A DNA stretch of 64,000 bases from Mycobacterium triplex (GTDB taxonomy: Bacteria > Actinomycetota > Actinomycetes > Mycobacteriales > Mycobacteriaceae): NCBI RefSeq assembly GCF_000689255.1, contig NZ_HG964446.1, positions 2,822,854 to 2,886,853 on the forward strand, read 5' to 3'. The notes under the pieces are model-generated. The model did not search any database. It was not told the origin of the DNA and was given only the letters and a program-made list of their open reading frames with translations. The position numbers and the translations under genes were made by a program. This document shows, one piece after another, positions 28,619 to 37,010 of this stretch (position 1 is the stretch's first letter; every line of letters starts with the position of its first letter).

Positions 28619-29337
28619 CCGGCGCGATCATTGTGACCGGCGCTGCCGGCGGGATCGGCACGGCGCTGTGCGAGCGCGTGCGCAAAGACGGATACCTTGC
28701 GATCGGGATCGACCGCAACGCCGCCCCGGCCGCCGATATCTACCTTCAGGTCGACCTCAGCGAGTCCGAGCTGCTGGTGGAACTGGGCAGGGACCTGGCC
28801 AGGGACCACGAGCTGAAGGCCATCGTGCACAACGGCGCCGTGCAACCCATTGCCGGAGCGGGTGATACACCGTTCGACGAATGGGCGAACGCGCTGCGTG
28901 TCAACGTCCTTGCCGTGGATGCGTTGGTCGCGGGGACACGTGAAAGCCTGGCCGCCAACGATGGCTCGGTCGTCGTGATCAGCAGCGTCCACGGTCGCGC
29001 GACGACGGGCGGCATCACGGCGTACGCCACGACGAAGGCGGCGCTGGAGGGCTGGGTGCGTTCGGCGGCCATGGACCTCGCCCCGGGCATCCGGGTCAAC
29101 GCGATCGCCCCGGGGGCGATCGACACCGCGAAGCTTCGCGAGGGGTTCGCGCGCTGGGGAGAAACCGCCGAGGAGCGCAAGGAGTTGCTGCGCCAGCGCA
29201 CCGCGCTGCAGCGCATCGGGGAGCCGGACGATGTCGCCGGGGCGGTGTCGTTCTTGATCGGCGATGATGCCCGCTTCATCACCGGATCGGTGTTGGTCGT
29301 CGACGGTGGGGCAACGGCGCGACTGGGATCGGAATGA
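28615..29337 (+). CDS. short-chain dehydrogenase/reductase of the CMP-sugar cassette
   Basis: A 240-residue classical SDR. The cofactor motif TGAAGGIG is at residues 8-15, NNG-type HNGA is near 72, the catalytic serine is in VISSVHG (123-124), and Y137-x3-K141 is in AYATTK. The GTG start overlaps the previous stop by 4 nt. The order cytidylyltransferase, dehydrogenase, SDR resembles sets found in bacterial clusters for sialic-acid-like sugars, where a PtmA-type SDR is next to a PtmB-type cytidylyltransferase. The substrate here is unknown. It could reduce or oxidise a sugar hydroxyl before or after activation. Confidence 0.82.
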   Translation: MTGAIIVTGAAGGIGTALCERVRKDGYLAIGIDRNAAPAADIYLQVDLSESELLVELGRDLARDHELKAIVHNGAVQPIAGAGDTPFDEWANALRVNVLAVDALVAGTRESLAANDGSVVVISSVHGRATTGGITAYATTKAALEGWVRSAAMDLAPGIRVNAIAPGAIDTAKLREGFARWGETAEERKELLRQRTALQRIGEPDDVAGAVSFLIGDDARFITGSVLVVDGGATARLGSE

Positions 29338-29522
29338 GTGAGGACGACGCCGCCGTCGTCGCGGCGTCGTATAAACGGCCGGGTGCAGCACTGCTCAGCA
29401 CGGATTTTGCTGTACGAAACACATCAAGAACGGGTGATGTCGAACGCCACAAAAAGGCCGCGGTTGCTGGAAGCGTCCTGCTAGGGTCCTACGCCGGGGG
29501 TTACACGGAAGAGGCACCCGCT

Positions 29523-30653
29523 ATGACCACCTTTGCTGCTGTGGGCAGGACGAATAGCATCGGATTTCTTCGATTAGTTGCCGCGTCACTTGTGATTGTC
29601 GGCCACTCCATCCCCTTCGGCGGATTCGGCAGCTCCGATCCGTTGATGAAGCTGACGCACAACCAAGTCGCGACAGGACGTTTTCCCGTCGATATCTTCT
29701 TCGTCCTGAGCGGCTTTCTCATCGCGGCGAGTTTCGAACGCACCGCGGACTGGCGCGTCTACGCTTGGCACCGATTCCTGCGGATCTACCCGGCATACTG
29801 GGTGTGCATTGCCGTGACGGGTTTTGTACTGGCGCCGATCTTCGGGTCCGGGGTCGACCCGACGTACGTCGGATTCAACGCCCCGCTCATCACGGGCATC
29901 ATCGACACGATTCCGGGGATGTTCACCAACAACCCGTACCCATCGGTGAACGGGGCGCTGTGGACCCTACCCTGGGAACTTCGGGCGTATCTGCTTCTCG
30001 GCGTCCTCGGCGTCCTCGGCGCATTCAAGCGGGGATGGTTGGTCGTGGCGGTATTCGTGGCTTGTTGGGCGGAATTTGCCGTGGAGATTTTCTCGCACCC
30101 CGGATTACAGACGTCCGTCGCGGTGACCTCGGGCATGCGGCTATTCACGTTCTTCTTTGCGGGAACGCTGTTCTACATCTATCGCACGTCGATCCCGGTC
30201 AAGGGCCAACTCTTTGCCCTGTCGCTCGCCGTCATCGTGGCCGCCACGATAGTCGGAACGTTCACGCCGGCGTACTCGGGCGGCGTCTTCTATGCGGTTG
30301 CGCCCATCCCATTGGCTTACGCGACACTGTATCTCGGCATGCGATTGCGTATCACCAAGGTGAATGCGGTCAACGACCGTTCGTACGGTATCTACATCTA
30401 CGGCACACTGATGCTCAACGTGTCCGTGTGCTTGGGCCTGCATCGCGTGTTCGGTGATGGCACCGGGTTTTGGAACTGGCTCACCTACCTGCTGCTGACT
30501 TACCTGGCAACATACGTGGTGGCGAGCCTCAGTTGGTTCCTGATCGAAAAGCCGGCAATGAGCTACAAGAATCGCCCACCGTGGCGGAGGTCGGGCAAGC
30601 AGGCACCCGAGGCGCGCAGCACCCGAGACATGATGGGAGACGCAAAGCAGTGA
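29523..30653 (+). CDS. acyltransferase-3 (OafA-type) membrane O-acyltransferase
   Basis: A 376-residue polytopic membrane protein. NSIGFLRLVAASLVIVGHS with the conserved histidine opens the domain. FFVLSGFLI and an arginine-containing HRFLRIYPAYW follow; both are hallmarks of acyltransferase family 3. Around ten hydrophobic spans are visible. The enzyme probably moves an acyl group onto a sugar hydroxyl. The ATG at 29523 has ggaagagg upstream and gives a normal N-terminus; an ATGA-coupled start at 29334 would add 63 non-family residues, so 29338-29522 is treated as a leader. It overlaps the next gene by 4 nt. Confidence 0.82.
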   Translation: MTTFAAVGRTNSIGFLRLVAASLVIVGHSIPFGGFGSSDPLMKLTHNQVATGRFPVDIFFVLSGFLIAASFERTADWRVYAWHRFLRIYPAYWVCIAVTGFVLAPIFGSGVDPTYVGFNAPLITGIIDTIPGMFTNNPYPSVNGALWTLPWELRAYLLLGVLGVLGAFKRGWLVVAVFVACWAEFAVEIFSHPGLQTSVAVTSGMRLFTFFFAGTLFYIYRTSIPVKGQLFALSLAVIVAATIVGTFTPAYSGGVFYAVAPIPLAYATLYLGMRLRITKVNAVNDRSYGIYIYGTLMLNVSVCLGLHRVFGDGTGFWNWLTYLLLTYLATYVVASLSWFLIEKPAMSYKNRPPWRRSGKQAPEARSTRDMMGDAKQ

Positions 30654-31438
30654 GTTCGTTCGGTGACCGCTCGGCCCGCATACTCACCCGTTCCATCGCC
30701 AGCACCCAAACGTGGCTGAACGACACCCTGACCTCTGCCGGTCGCGCCAACTCCGCTTTCATACGCCGGTTCCGCAACACCCATGCCCGCGAACGCTGCG
30801 TGATCATCGGTAACGGCCCCAGTCTTCGCAATACCGACATGAGCCTGCTGCGCGACGAGTGCACCTTCGGCCTCAATCGCATCTATTTGATGTTCGACGA
30901 ACTCGGCTTCGAGACCACCTACCACGTCGTCATCAACCGGCACGTGGTCGAGCAGTGCGCGGACGATTTCCGGAAGATCAACGCGCCGCTGTTCACGACG
31001 GCCCCCAACCGCGACTTCTTGGACGGCGCAACCAACACCGCCTTCCTGAACACCATCGTCGGGCTGTGGCCGTACTTCTCGCCCGACGCAAGCCGCGGAG
31101 TCTGGGAGGGCTACACGGTCACTTACGTGGCGATGCAACTCGCGTATTACATGGGATTTTCGGAGGTCGTGCTGATCGGCGTCGACCACCGCTTCGCCGT
31201 CAGTGGAACGCCCAACCAACTCGTCGAGTCCACCGGACCGGACGCGAGCCATTTCGACCCGCGCTATTTCCCGAAGGGCTTCAAGTGGCAACTGCCAGAC
31301 CTGGAGAATTCCGAGGTGGCATATCGGTTGGCCCGACAGGCATTCGAGGCCGACGGGCGGCGGATCGTGGACGCGACCGTCGATGGCGCGTTGACGATAT
31401 TTCCCAAGCGGTCTCTCGAGGAAGCGCTGGCCAAGTGA
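30650..31438 (+). CDS. GT42/DUF115-like protein, candidate CMP-sugar transferase
   Basis: A 262-residue protein. It opens its domain with VIIGNGPSLRNTD (GNGPSL at 54-59), then FGLNRIYLMF with N76. It continues with VTYVAMQLAYYMGFSEVVLIGVDH (177-180), H201 in ASHFDPRYF, and ends with a conserved TIFPKRSLEEAL. GNGPSL-x-N-x-D, the FxxN strand, the hydrophobic helix before LxGxD and a following histidine are shared by bacterial GT42 sialyltransferases (CstII type) and DUF115 proteins. The GTG start overlaps the acyltransferase stop. With the cytidylyltransferase nearby, transfer of a CMP-activated sugar is a reasonable proposal, but no activity can be proved from sequence. Confidence 0.58.
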   Translation: MSSFGDRSARILTRSIASTQTWLNDTLTSAGRANSAFIRRFRNTHARERCVIIGNGPSLRNTDMSLLRDECTFGLNRIYLMFDELGFETTYHVVINRHVVEQCADDFRKINAPLFTTAPNRDFLDGATNTAFLNTIVGLWPYFSPDASRGVWEGYTVTYVAMQLAYYMGFSEVVLIGVDHRFAVSGTPNQLVESTGPDASHFDPRYFPKGFKWQLPDLENSEVAYRLARQAFEADGRRIVDATVDGALTIFPKRSLEEALAK

Positions 31439-31493
31439 CAATCGGGACTCCCGAAAGACCCAATGCACACCCTATCGGCAGGCAGGTGGAGAG

Positions 31494-32264
31494 ATGGTTC
31501 TGAAATCACTGGCGCGCCGGATATTGCCGCCGTGGGACCTCGACGAGGTCGGGATTGTGTATCACGTCATCGGCGCGGCGCCCGGGACGATGCTCGATGT
31601 CGGGGCACACCAAGGCTATTCCGCAGCACCGTTTTTGGTGCGTAAGTGGACGGTTCACGCGTTCGAGCCCGATCCGGCCAACCGTGCGATCCTGTCGAAC
31701 CGGTTTCCCAACATCACCATCGACCCGCGCGCGGTCGCAGAGAAAGACGGCGACGAGGTGTCGCTGTTCACCAGCGACGTATCGTCGGGCATCAGCACGC
31801 TGTCGCCGTTCCACGCAACGCACGAGGCGACCACGACGGTCCGCACCGTGCGGCTTGACACCTACATTCGGGAGCAGGGCATCAAGCAGGTCGATTTCTT
31901 GAAGATCGACACCGAAGGCTACGACCTGTTCGCTCTGCGTACATTCCCTTGGGACACTTTGCATCCCACGGCGGTGGTGTGCGAGTTCGAGGACAACAAG
32001 ACCACCCGGCTTGGCCACGATGTGCACGACATCGCTCGTTTCGTCCAGGAGCGTGGGTACGCGGTGCTGGTTTCCGAGTGGGAGCCGATTACCGAGTACG
32101 GTGTCCGGCACACCTGGCGCCGTTTTGCGCGCTACCCGACGGAGCTTGGCCCCGACAGCTGGGGCAACCTCATCGCGGTCGAGCCGTCCCTGCTTGAATC
32201 CGTTGAGCGCGCAGGCGAATCCGCGGTCAGACGGATGCGCATCCGGCGGTGGGCCGAGTCATGA
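31494..32264 (+). CDS. FkbM-family methyltransferase
   Basis: A 256-residue methyltransferase with all usual FkbM elements: TMLDVGAHQGYSA is motif I, VHAFEPDPANRAIL is the post-I acidic motif, VRLDTYIREQGI is followed by VDFLKIDTEGYDLFAL, the hallmark strand. The ATG at 31494 has ggtggagag directly upstream. It ends convergent with the next FkbM gene, overlapping by 6 bp. It lies 55 bp after the GT42-like gene and may belong to that operon. FkbM enzymes O-methylate sugars or lipid hydroxyls; some GPL methyltransferases, such as the fatty-acyl one, belong to this family. Confidence 0.82.
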   Translation: MVLKSLARRILPPWDLDEVGIVYHVIGAAPGTMLDVGAHQGYSAAPFLVRKWTVHAFEPDPANRAILSNRFPNITIDPRAVAEKDGDEVSLFTSDVSSGISTLSPFHATHEATTTVRTVRLDTYIREQGIKQVDFLKIDTEGYDLFALRTFPWDTLHPTAVVCEFEDNKTTRLGHDVHDIARFVQERGYAVLVSEWEPITEYGVRHTWRRFARYPTELGPDSWGNLIAVEPSLLESVERAGESAVRRMRIRRWAES

Positions 32265-33026
32265 GGCGTGCAGGATCAGGTGCGTCTGGTCCCATCGCTC
32301 GGCCCGGTAGACGGCGTTGGTGTAACCGAGGTCTTCGAGCATCTTGTTGACCTCGTCCGCGGACGATCCGAAGCCCGGCAGGAATGTGTCGTGGACTTCG
32401 ATGAACAGGGCCCGCGGTCGTCGCGGTCCGGTCAACAGCTGTTGCGCGCCACGCAAGGCCAAAATCTCGGCGCCCTCGACATCCAGCTTGAGCACCGTCG
32501 GGTGCGGCAACCGTCCCTCGGCGCACAGGCTGTCCAGCGTTCGTGCCGTGACGGTTACGCTGCCGCTTTCTCCGCGCTGGTGCACGAGGCTCGGGCTGTT
32601 TCCGTCGTCGCCGTCGGTGTAGAGAACAACGCTGCCGTCGGTGTCGCTGATGGCGATTGGTTCGAGGGTGAACGCGCGATCGGGGTTGAGCGCACTATTG
32701 ACTTTGAGTCGACGCTGGATAGCGGGATCGGGTTCAAAAGCCACTGTGCGACAAATCTTCGCGGCGTGCAGCGCCACCATGCCGATATTTGCACCGATGT
32801 CGAATAAAACGTCGTCGTTCCGAAGATCTTGGAGCATCGCGCCGGTGTATTCGGTCTCTCCGCCGTGCTCGAGGACCCGGAAGGTCTCCACCAGATTGCT
32901 GATCTCGAATCGCACACCTGCGGTTTCGAAATCAGTCAGCGTCACCACCATAGGCAGTTGGCGCTTGTAGAAATACTCGTTGACGCGCGTTTTTACGCCC
33001 GCTGCAACCTGTCGAATCGATTTCAC
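32259..33026 (-). CDS. FkbM-family methyltransferase
   Basis: A 255-residue minus-strand FkbM protein: VLFDIGANIGMVALHAAKI is motif I, VAFEPDPAIQRRL follows, RTLDSLCAEG then PTVLKLDVEGAEILALRG completes the core. The N-terminal part is basic (KSIRQVAAGVKTRV), as often in peripheral membrane forms. It is convergent with the FkbM gene at 31494 and divergent from gmdA, leaving a 165-bp promoter gap. The position next to GDP-fucose synthesis suggests, without proof, that the target could be a fucose hydroxyl. The acceptor is unknown. Confidence 0.82.
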   Translation of the reverse strand: MKSIRQVAAGVKTRVNEYFYKRQLPMVVTLTDFETAGVRFEISNLVETFRVLEHGGETEYTGAMLQDLRNDDVLFDIGANIGMVALHAAKICRTVAFEPDPAIQRRLKVNSALNPDRAFTLEPIAISDTDGSVVLYTDGDDGNSPSLVHQRGESGSVTVTARTLDSLCAEGRLPHPTVLKLDVEGAEILALRGAQQLLTGPRRPRALFIEVHDTFLPGFGSSADEVNKMLEDLGYTNAVYRAERWDQTHLILHAS

Positions 33027-33191
33027 TTGAGCCGTCGCCTCCCGGAAATTCGCACGGCCTGCACTCTACCGTTTAGGGCGGAAGTCCGAGGTGCTCTCAG
33101 CGCGGCCCAGTCTGCAAAGTGCTTGTGCTCGGCATCTACGATGAAGCAAACGACGTCCCAGCAAATGAACCGATAGAGGCGGGAATCTTCT

Positions 33192-34214
33192 GTGAAACGG
33201 GCACTGATAACCGGGATCACCGGACAGGACGGCTCGTACCTTGCCGAACTGTTGCTGGCCAAGGGTTATGAGGTGCACGGTCTCATCCGCCGGGCCTCGA
33301 CGTTCAACACGTCGCGCATCGATCACCTCTATGTCGACCCTCACCAACCTGACGCGCGGCTGTTCTTGCACTACGGCGACCTCACCGACGGAACCCGCTT
33401 GGTGACCTTGCTGAGCACCATCGACCCCGACGAGGTGTACAACCTTGCGGCGCAGTCACATGTGCGGGTCAGCTTCGACGAACCGGTGCACACCGGCGAC
33501 ACCACCGGCATGGGATCGATCCGGCTGCTCGAGGCCGTCCGGCTGTCGCGCGTGGACTGCCGCTTCTACCAAGCGTCCTCGTCGGAGATGTTCGGTGCAT
33601 CGCCACCTCCCCAGAACGAGGCGACACCGTTCTATCCGCGGTCACCGTACGGCGCGGCGAAGGTGTACTCCTACTGGGCCACCCGCAACTATCGGGAGGC
33701 CTATGGGTTGTTCGCGGTCAACGGCATCTTGTTCAACCACGAATCTCCAAGGCGTGGTGAGACATTCGTGACCAGAAAGATCACTCGAGCGGTGGCGCGC
33801 ATCAAAGCCGGCGTCCAGGCGGACGTCTACCTGGGTAACCTCGACGCCGTTCGCGACTGGGGGTACGCGCCCGAATATGTCGAAGGGATGTGGCGCATGC
33901 TGCAGGCCGCCGAGCCCGAGGACTTCGTGTTGTCGACCGGTCGCGGTTACTCCGTGCGCGACTTCGCCCAGACCGCCTTCGAGCACGCGGGGCTGGACTG
34001 GCAGAAGCACGTGAAATTCGACGACCGTTATCTGCGGCCCACCGAGGTGGATTCACTGATCGGCGACGCCACCAAGGCCGCCCAAACGCTGGGCTGGAAG
34101 GCGTCCGTACACACCGGCGAGTTGGCGCGAATCATGGTGGACGCGGACGTCGCCGCATTGGAGTGCGACGGCCGACCCTGGATCGACAAGCCGACGCTGC
34201 CCGGTTGGAGCTGA
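33192..34214 (+). CDS. gmdA: GDP-mannose 4,6-dehydratase
   Basis: A 340-residue extended SDR that turns GDP-D-mannose into GDP-4-keto-6-deoxy-D-mannose, the first step to GDP-L-fucose. [12 protein letters not shown] carries the cofactor motif at residues 6-17; catalytic residues E132 (SSSEMFG), Y153 and K157 (SPYGAAK) are visible. LIRRAS and [13 protein letters not shown] are typical of GMD. The GTG start at 33192 is used. It is followed by epiA after 8 bp, the same pair as Rv1511-Rv1512. In GPL-forming strains this supplies fucose for serotype-specific sugars. Confidence 0.95.
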   Translation: MKRALITGITGQDGSYLAELLLAKGYEVHGLIRRASTFNTSRIDHLYVDPHQPDARLFLHYGDLTDGTRLVTLLSTIDPDEVYNLAAQSHVRVSFDEPVHTGDTTGMGSIRLLEAVRLSRVDCRFYQASSSEMFGASPPPQNEATPFYPRSPYGAAKVYSYWATRNYREAYGLFAVNGILFNHESPRRGETFVTRKITRAVARIKAGVQADVYLGNLDAVRDWGYAPEYVEGMWRMLQAAEPEDFVLSTGRGYSVRDFAQTAFEHAGLDWQKHVKFDDRYLRPTEVDSLIGDATKAAQTLGWKASVHTGELARIMVDADVAALECDGRPWIDKPTLPGWS

Positions 34215-34222
34215 GCGCGAGC

Positions 34223-35185
34223 ATGAATTCGCCGATCGGCGTCCTCGACCGCGCCTTGCCGGTGTACATCGCCGGGCACCGCGGGCTCGTCGGGTCCGCG
34301 CTGTTGCGCAAATTCGAGGCCGAAGGATTCACCAATCTTGTTGTGCGGTCCCACGATCAACTCGACCTGACGGACCGGGCGGCGACGTTCGACTTCATCC
34401 TGGAGTCCCGACCGCAGGTGGTCATCGACGCCGCCGCGCGCGTCGGCGGCATCATGGCCAACAACACTTATCCCGCCGACTTCCTGTCCGAGAACCTGCA
34501 GATCCAGGTCAACCTGCTCGACGCAGCGGTGGCCGCGCGGGTACCGCGGCTGCTGTTCCTCGGCTCGTCGTGCATCTACCCGAAATTCGCTCCGCAGCCC
34601 ATCCCGGAGAGCGCGCTGCTCACCGGCTTGCTGGAGCCGACAAACGACGCCTACGCGATCGCCAAGATCGCCGGCATCCTTCAGGTGCAGGCGGTTCGGC
34701 GCCAATATGGCCTGTCCTGGATTTCGGCGATGCCGACCAACCTCTACGGCCCCGGTGACAACTTCTCCCCATCGGGTTCGCATCTGCTGCCGGCGCTGAT
34801 CCGCCGCTACGAGGAGGCCAAGGCCAGTGGCGCGCCGGAAGTGACCAACTGGGGGACCGGCACGCCGCAGCGAGAGCTGCTGCACGTCGACGACCTGGCC
34901 GCCGCGTGCCTGCATCTGCTGGAACACTTCGACGGTCCGACTCACGTCAACGTTGGTACCGGCGTCGACCACACCATCAGCGAGATCGCCGACATGGTCG
35001 CCGCGGCCGTCGGCTACGGCGGCGAAACGCGCTGGGACCCAAGCAAACCGGACGGCACGCCGCGCAAACTGCTGGATGTTTCCATCCTCCGGCAGGCGGG
35101 CTGGCAGTCCAAGATCGCGCTGCGAGACGGCATCGAGGCCACGGTTGCCTGGTATCGCGCCAACGCCGACGCGGCGCGGCAATGA
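34223..35185 (+). CDS. epiA: GDP-L-fucose synthase (epimerase/reductase)
   Basis: A 320-residue SDR that epimerises C3 and C5 and reduces C4 of the GmdA product to GDP-L-fucose. The cofactor motif IAGHRGLVGSA is at residues 16-26, the catalytic GSSCIYP is near 114-120, and Y144-x3-K148 lies in NDAYAIAK. MPTNLYGPGDNF is conserved in the family. The ATG at 34223 is 8 bp after the gmdA stop, so the two are co-transcribed. The matching gene in M. tuberculosis is Rv1512. A fucosyltransferase is expected among the glycosyltransferases of this window or outside it. Confidence 0.94.
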   Translation: MNSPIGVLDRALPVYIAGHRGLVGSALLRKFEAEGFTNLVVRSHDQLDLTDRAATFDFILESRPQVVIDAAARVGGIMANNTYPADFLSENLQIQVNLLDAAVAARVPRLLFLGSSCIYPKFAPQPIPESALLTGLLEPTNDAYAIAKIAGILQVQAVRRQYGLSWISAMPTNLYGPGDNFSPSGSHLLPALIRRYEEAKASGAPEVTNWGTGTPQRELLHVDDLAAACLHLLEHFDGPTHVNVGTGVDHTISEIADMVAAAVGYGGETRWDPSKPDGTPRKLLDVSILRQAGWQSKIALRDGIEATVAWYRANADAARQ

Positions 35186-35297
35186 TCGCGGATTGCGGCG
35201 GCTCCGAAGAAGTGATTTGGTTTAGCGACGACGCTGTTCGCGGACGTCGGACACCACAAGGACGGAAGCGCACAATGCACGTGAGGGTGACACGGTA

Positions 35298-36146
35298 GTG
35301 GAAAAGACCGAGACCGCAGCGGTATTCACCGCGCACAACATCCGCCTCGATGACGGAACGTACACGATGCCCGACTCGCCGCATTCGATGGTGGACCTCT
35401 CGTGGTTCAAATCGTCGCGCGGACTTCTGGAGACCGTGTTTCCCGGGGACAAGAGTCAATTCCGCTTGGCGGATGTCGGTTGTCTGGAAGGCGGATACGC
35501 CGTCGAGTTCGCCCGCATGGGGTTCCAGGTACTCGGGATCGAGGTGCGCGACTTGAACATCGCCGCCTGCAACTACGTGAAATCGAAGGTCGACCTGCCC
35601 CGGCTGGAATTCGTCCAGGACAACGCGCTGAACATCGCTGACCACGGGCTTTTTGATGTGGTCTTCTGCTGTGGGCTGTTCTACCACCTAGAGCGGCCGA
35701 AGGAATACCTGCACACGTTGTCGGCGGTGACGAAAAAGCTTCTGATTCTTCAGACGAATTTCGCGCTGGTCAGCAGACGAGACCGAATTTTCCGGGTGTC
35801 GACCGGGCTGCCATGGCTCGCCGACCGGCTGCTGAGGCGCCAGGTCAAGACCAGATTCATCCTCTCGGCGCCCGCCGAGAACGAAGGCCTTGGCGGACGG
35901 TGGTTCACGGAGTTCCCGACCAAGGGGTCATTCGCCAAGCGGGACTCCAACAGATGGGCCTCGTGGGACAACCGAAAGTCATTCTGGGTCCAGCGTGAGC
36001 ACCTCCTGCAGGCCATGCACGACGCGGGATTCGATCTCGTCATGGAGCAATTCGACAACTTGAAACCCACCATCGCGGAGAATCTGCTTGGCCGTCGCTA
36101 CCAAACGGATCTTCGCGGCACCTTCATCGGCATCAAAACCGGGTAA
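35298..36146 (+). CDS. class I SAM-dependent methyltransferase
   Basis: A 282-residue methyltransferase: RLADVGCLEGGYAVEFARMG is motif I, VLGIEVRDLNIAAC follows, and FDVVFCCGLFYHLERPKEYL is the acidic motif IV with the tail typical of Methyltransf_11/23-like enzymes. The GTG start at 35298 is 112 bp after epiA. The cluster context suggests methylation of a sugar, possibly the fucose made by the two preceding genes. No catalytic residues allow the position to be assigned. Confidence 0.72.
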   Translation: MEKTETAAVFTAHNIRLDDGTYTMPDSPHSMVDLSWFKSSRGLLETVFPGDKSQFRLADVGCLEGGYAVEFARMGFQVLGIEVRDLNIAACNYVKSKVDLPRLEFVQDNALNIADHGLFDVVFCCGLFYHLERPKEYLHTLSAVTKKLLILQTNFALVSRRDRIFRVSTGLPWLADRLLRRQVKTRFILSAPAENEGLGGRWFTEFPTKGSFAKRDSNRWASWDNRKSFWVQREHLLQAMHDAGFDLVMEQFDNLKPTIAENLLGRRYQTDLRGTFIGIKTG

Positions 36147-36200
36147 ACCAACGCTGCGCTAGCGCAACACCTTTGGCATCTGCTGAATCGCAGTAACGCG

Positions 36201-37010
36201 TTACGTGCCGGATTCGGCGGCGTGCCGGTAGCCACGCACGGCCATCGGAACGAACACCACCAGCAGCGTCCCCGTCCAGAGCAGTGTCAACGTCATGGGC
36301 CACAAAAGCGGTCCGCCGCGAGCCAGCGCGCCCATCGCCTCGATGGGCGCGGACATCGGTTGTAGGTGGACCAGCGGTCGAAGCCACTCGGGGAACTGGT
36401 TGATCGGGGTGGTGCCCGGGTTGAGGAATGCCAGCGAGACGGTTGCGGCCACCAGCCAGGTCATGATGGTGCGGCCGTTGCTGCGGATTGCCACCGCCAG
36501 CACGACGGCCGTGTATCCCAGCGCCGCTACCGACGGGATCAGGATGAACAGCAGTGCCGTAGCCCAGCCATGAGCGAAGCGCAGACCCAGTCCCACACCG
36601 ATGGCCGTGATCAGCACCGTCCCGACCGACGCCCGCACCGCCTCCGCGGTCAGCCGACCGATCAGGGCGCTGGCCCGGTGTATCGGCATCACCCACATCC
36701 GGCTGAGCAGGTGCCAATCGCGCTCCATCTGAATGCCGACCGCACCACCCAGCGCGCCGAACACCGCGGACAATATGGTGCACAACGGGACAAGGCCGTA
36801 CACACTGTCGACACCGGTGACCCGGCGCACTTGTGCGCCCAACACCACCTCGTAGACGACCAGCAGGAAGATAGGGAGCATCAGCGACCCCATCAGCACT
36901 CCCTGATCGCGTCGCCAGCGGGTGAGCAGCTGCGCGGCCTGCACCCAGCTCTGGGTCAGCAGTGAGCCTTGCATCGCGGAGGGGCGGGTCGCTTGGTGGA
37001 GTGGTGTCAC
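36201..37010 (-). CDS. drrC: ABC-2 type permease, DrrC-like
   Basis: A 269-residue membrane protein, the last gene of a three-gene exporter operon. About six hydrophobic spans are visible, with the ABC-2 signature region around NPGTTPINQFPEWLRPLVHLQPMS before the last spans. The GTG at 37010 overlaps the stop of the preceding permease gene as GTGA, which decides the start; an ATG 12 codons in is possible. DrrA-DrrB-DrrC exporters in mycobacteria move surface lipids such as phthiocerol dimycocerosates, and similar genes accompany GPL clusters. The symbol marks the family position; cargo is not proved. Confidence 0.78.
   Translation of the reverse strand: MTPLHQATRPSAMQGSLLTQSWVQAAQLLTRWRRDQGVLMGSLMLPIFLLVVYEVVLGAQVRRVTGVDSVYGLVPLCTILSAVFGALGGAVGIQMERDWHLLSRMWVMPIHRASALIGRLTAEAVRASVGTVLITAIGVGLGLRFAHGWATALLFILIPSVAALGYTAVVLAVAIRSNGRTIMTWLVAATVSLAFLNPGTTPINQFPEWLRPLVHLQPMSAPIEAMGALARGGPLLWPMTLTLLWTGTLLVVFVPMAVRGYRHAAESGT

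Noticed and set aside
29334..29522. ATGA-coupled start of the acyltransferase at 29334
   Set aside because: The added 63 residues have no membrane or family character and a good ribosome site precedes the ATG at 29523. Kept as a finding because it is not settled.
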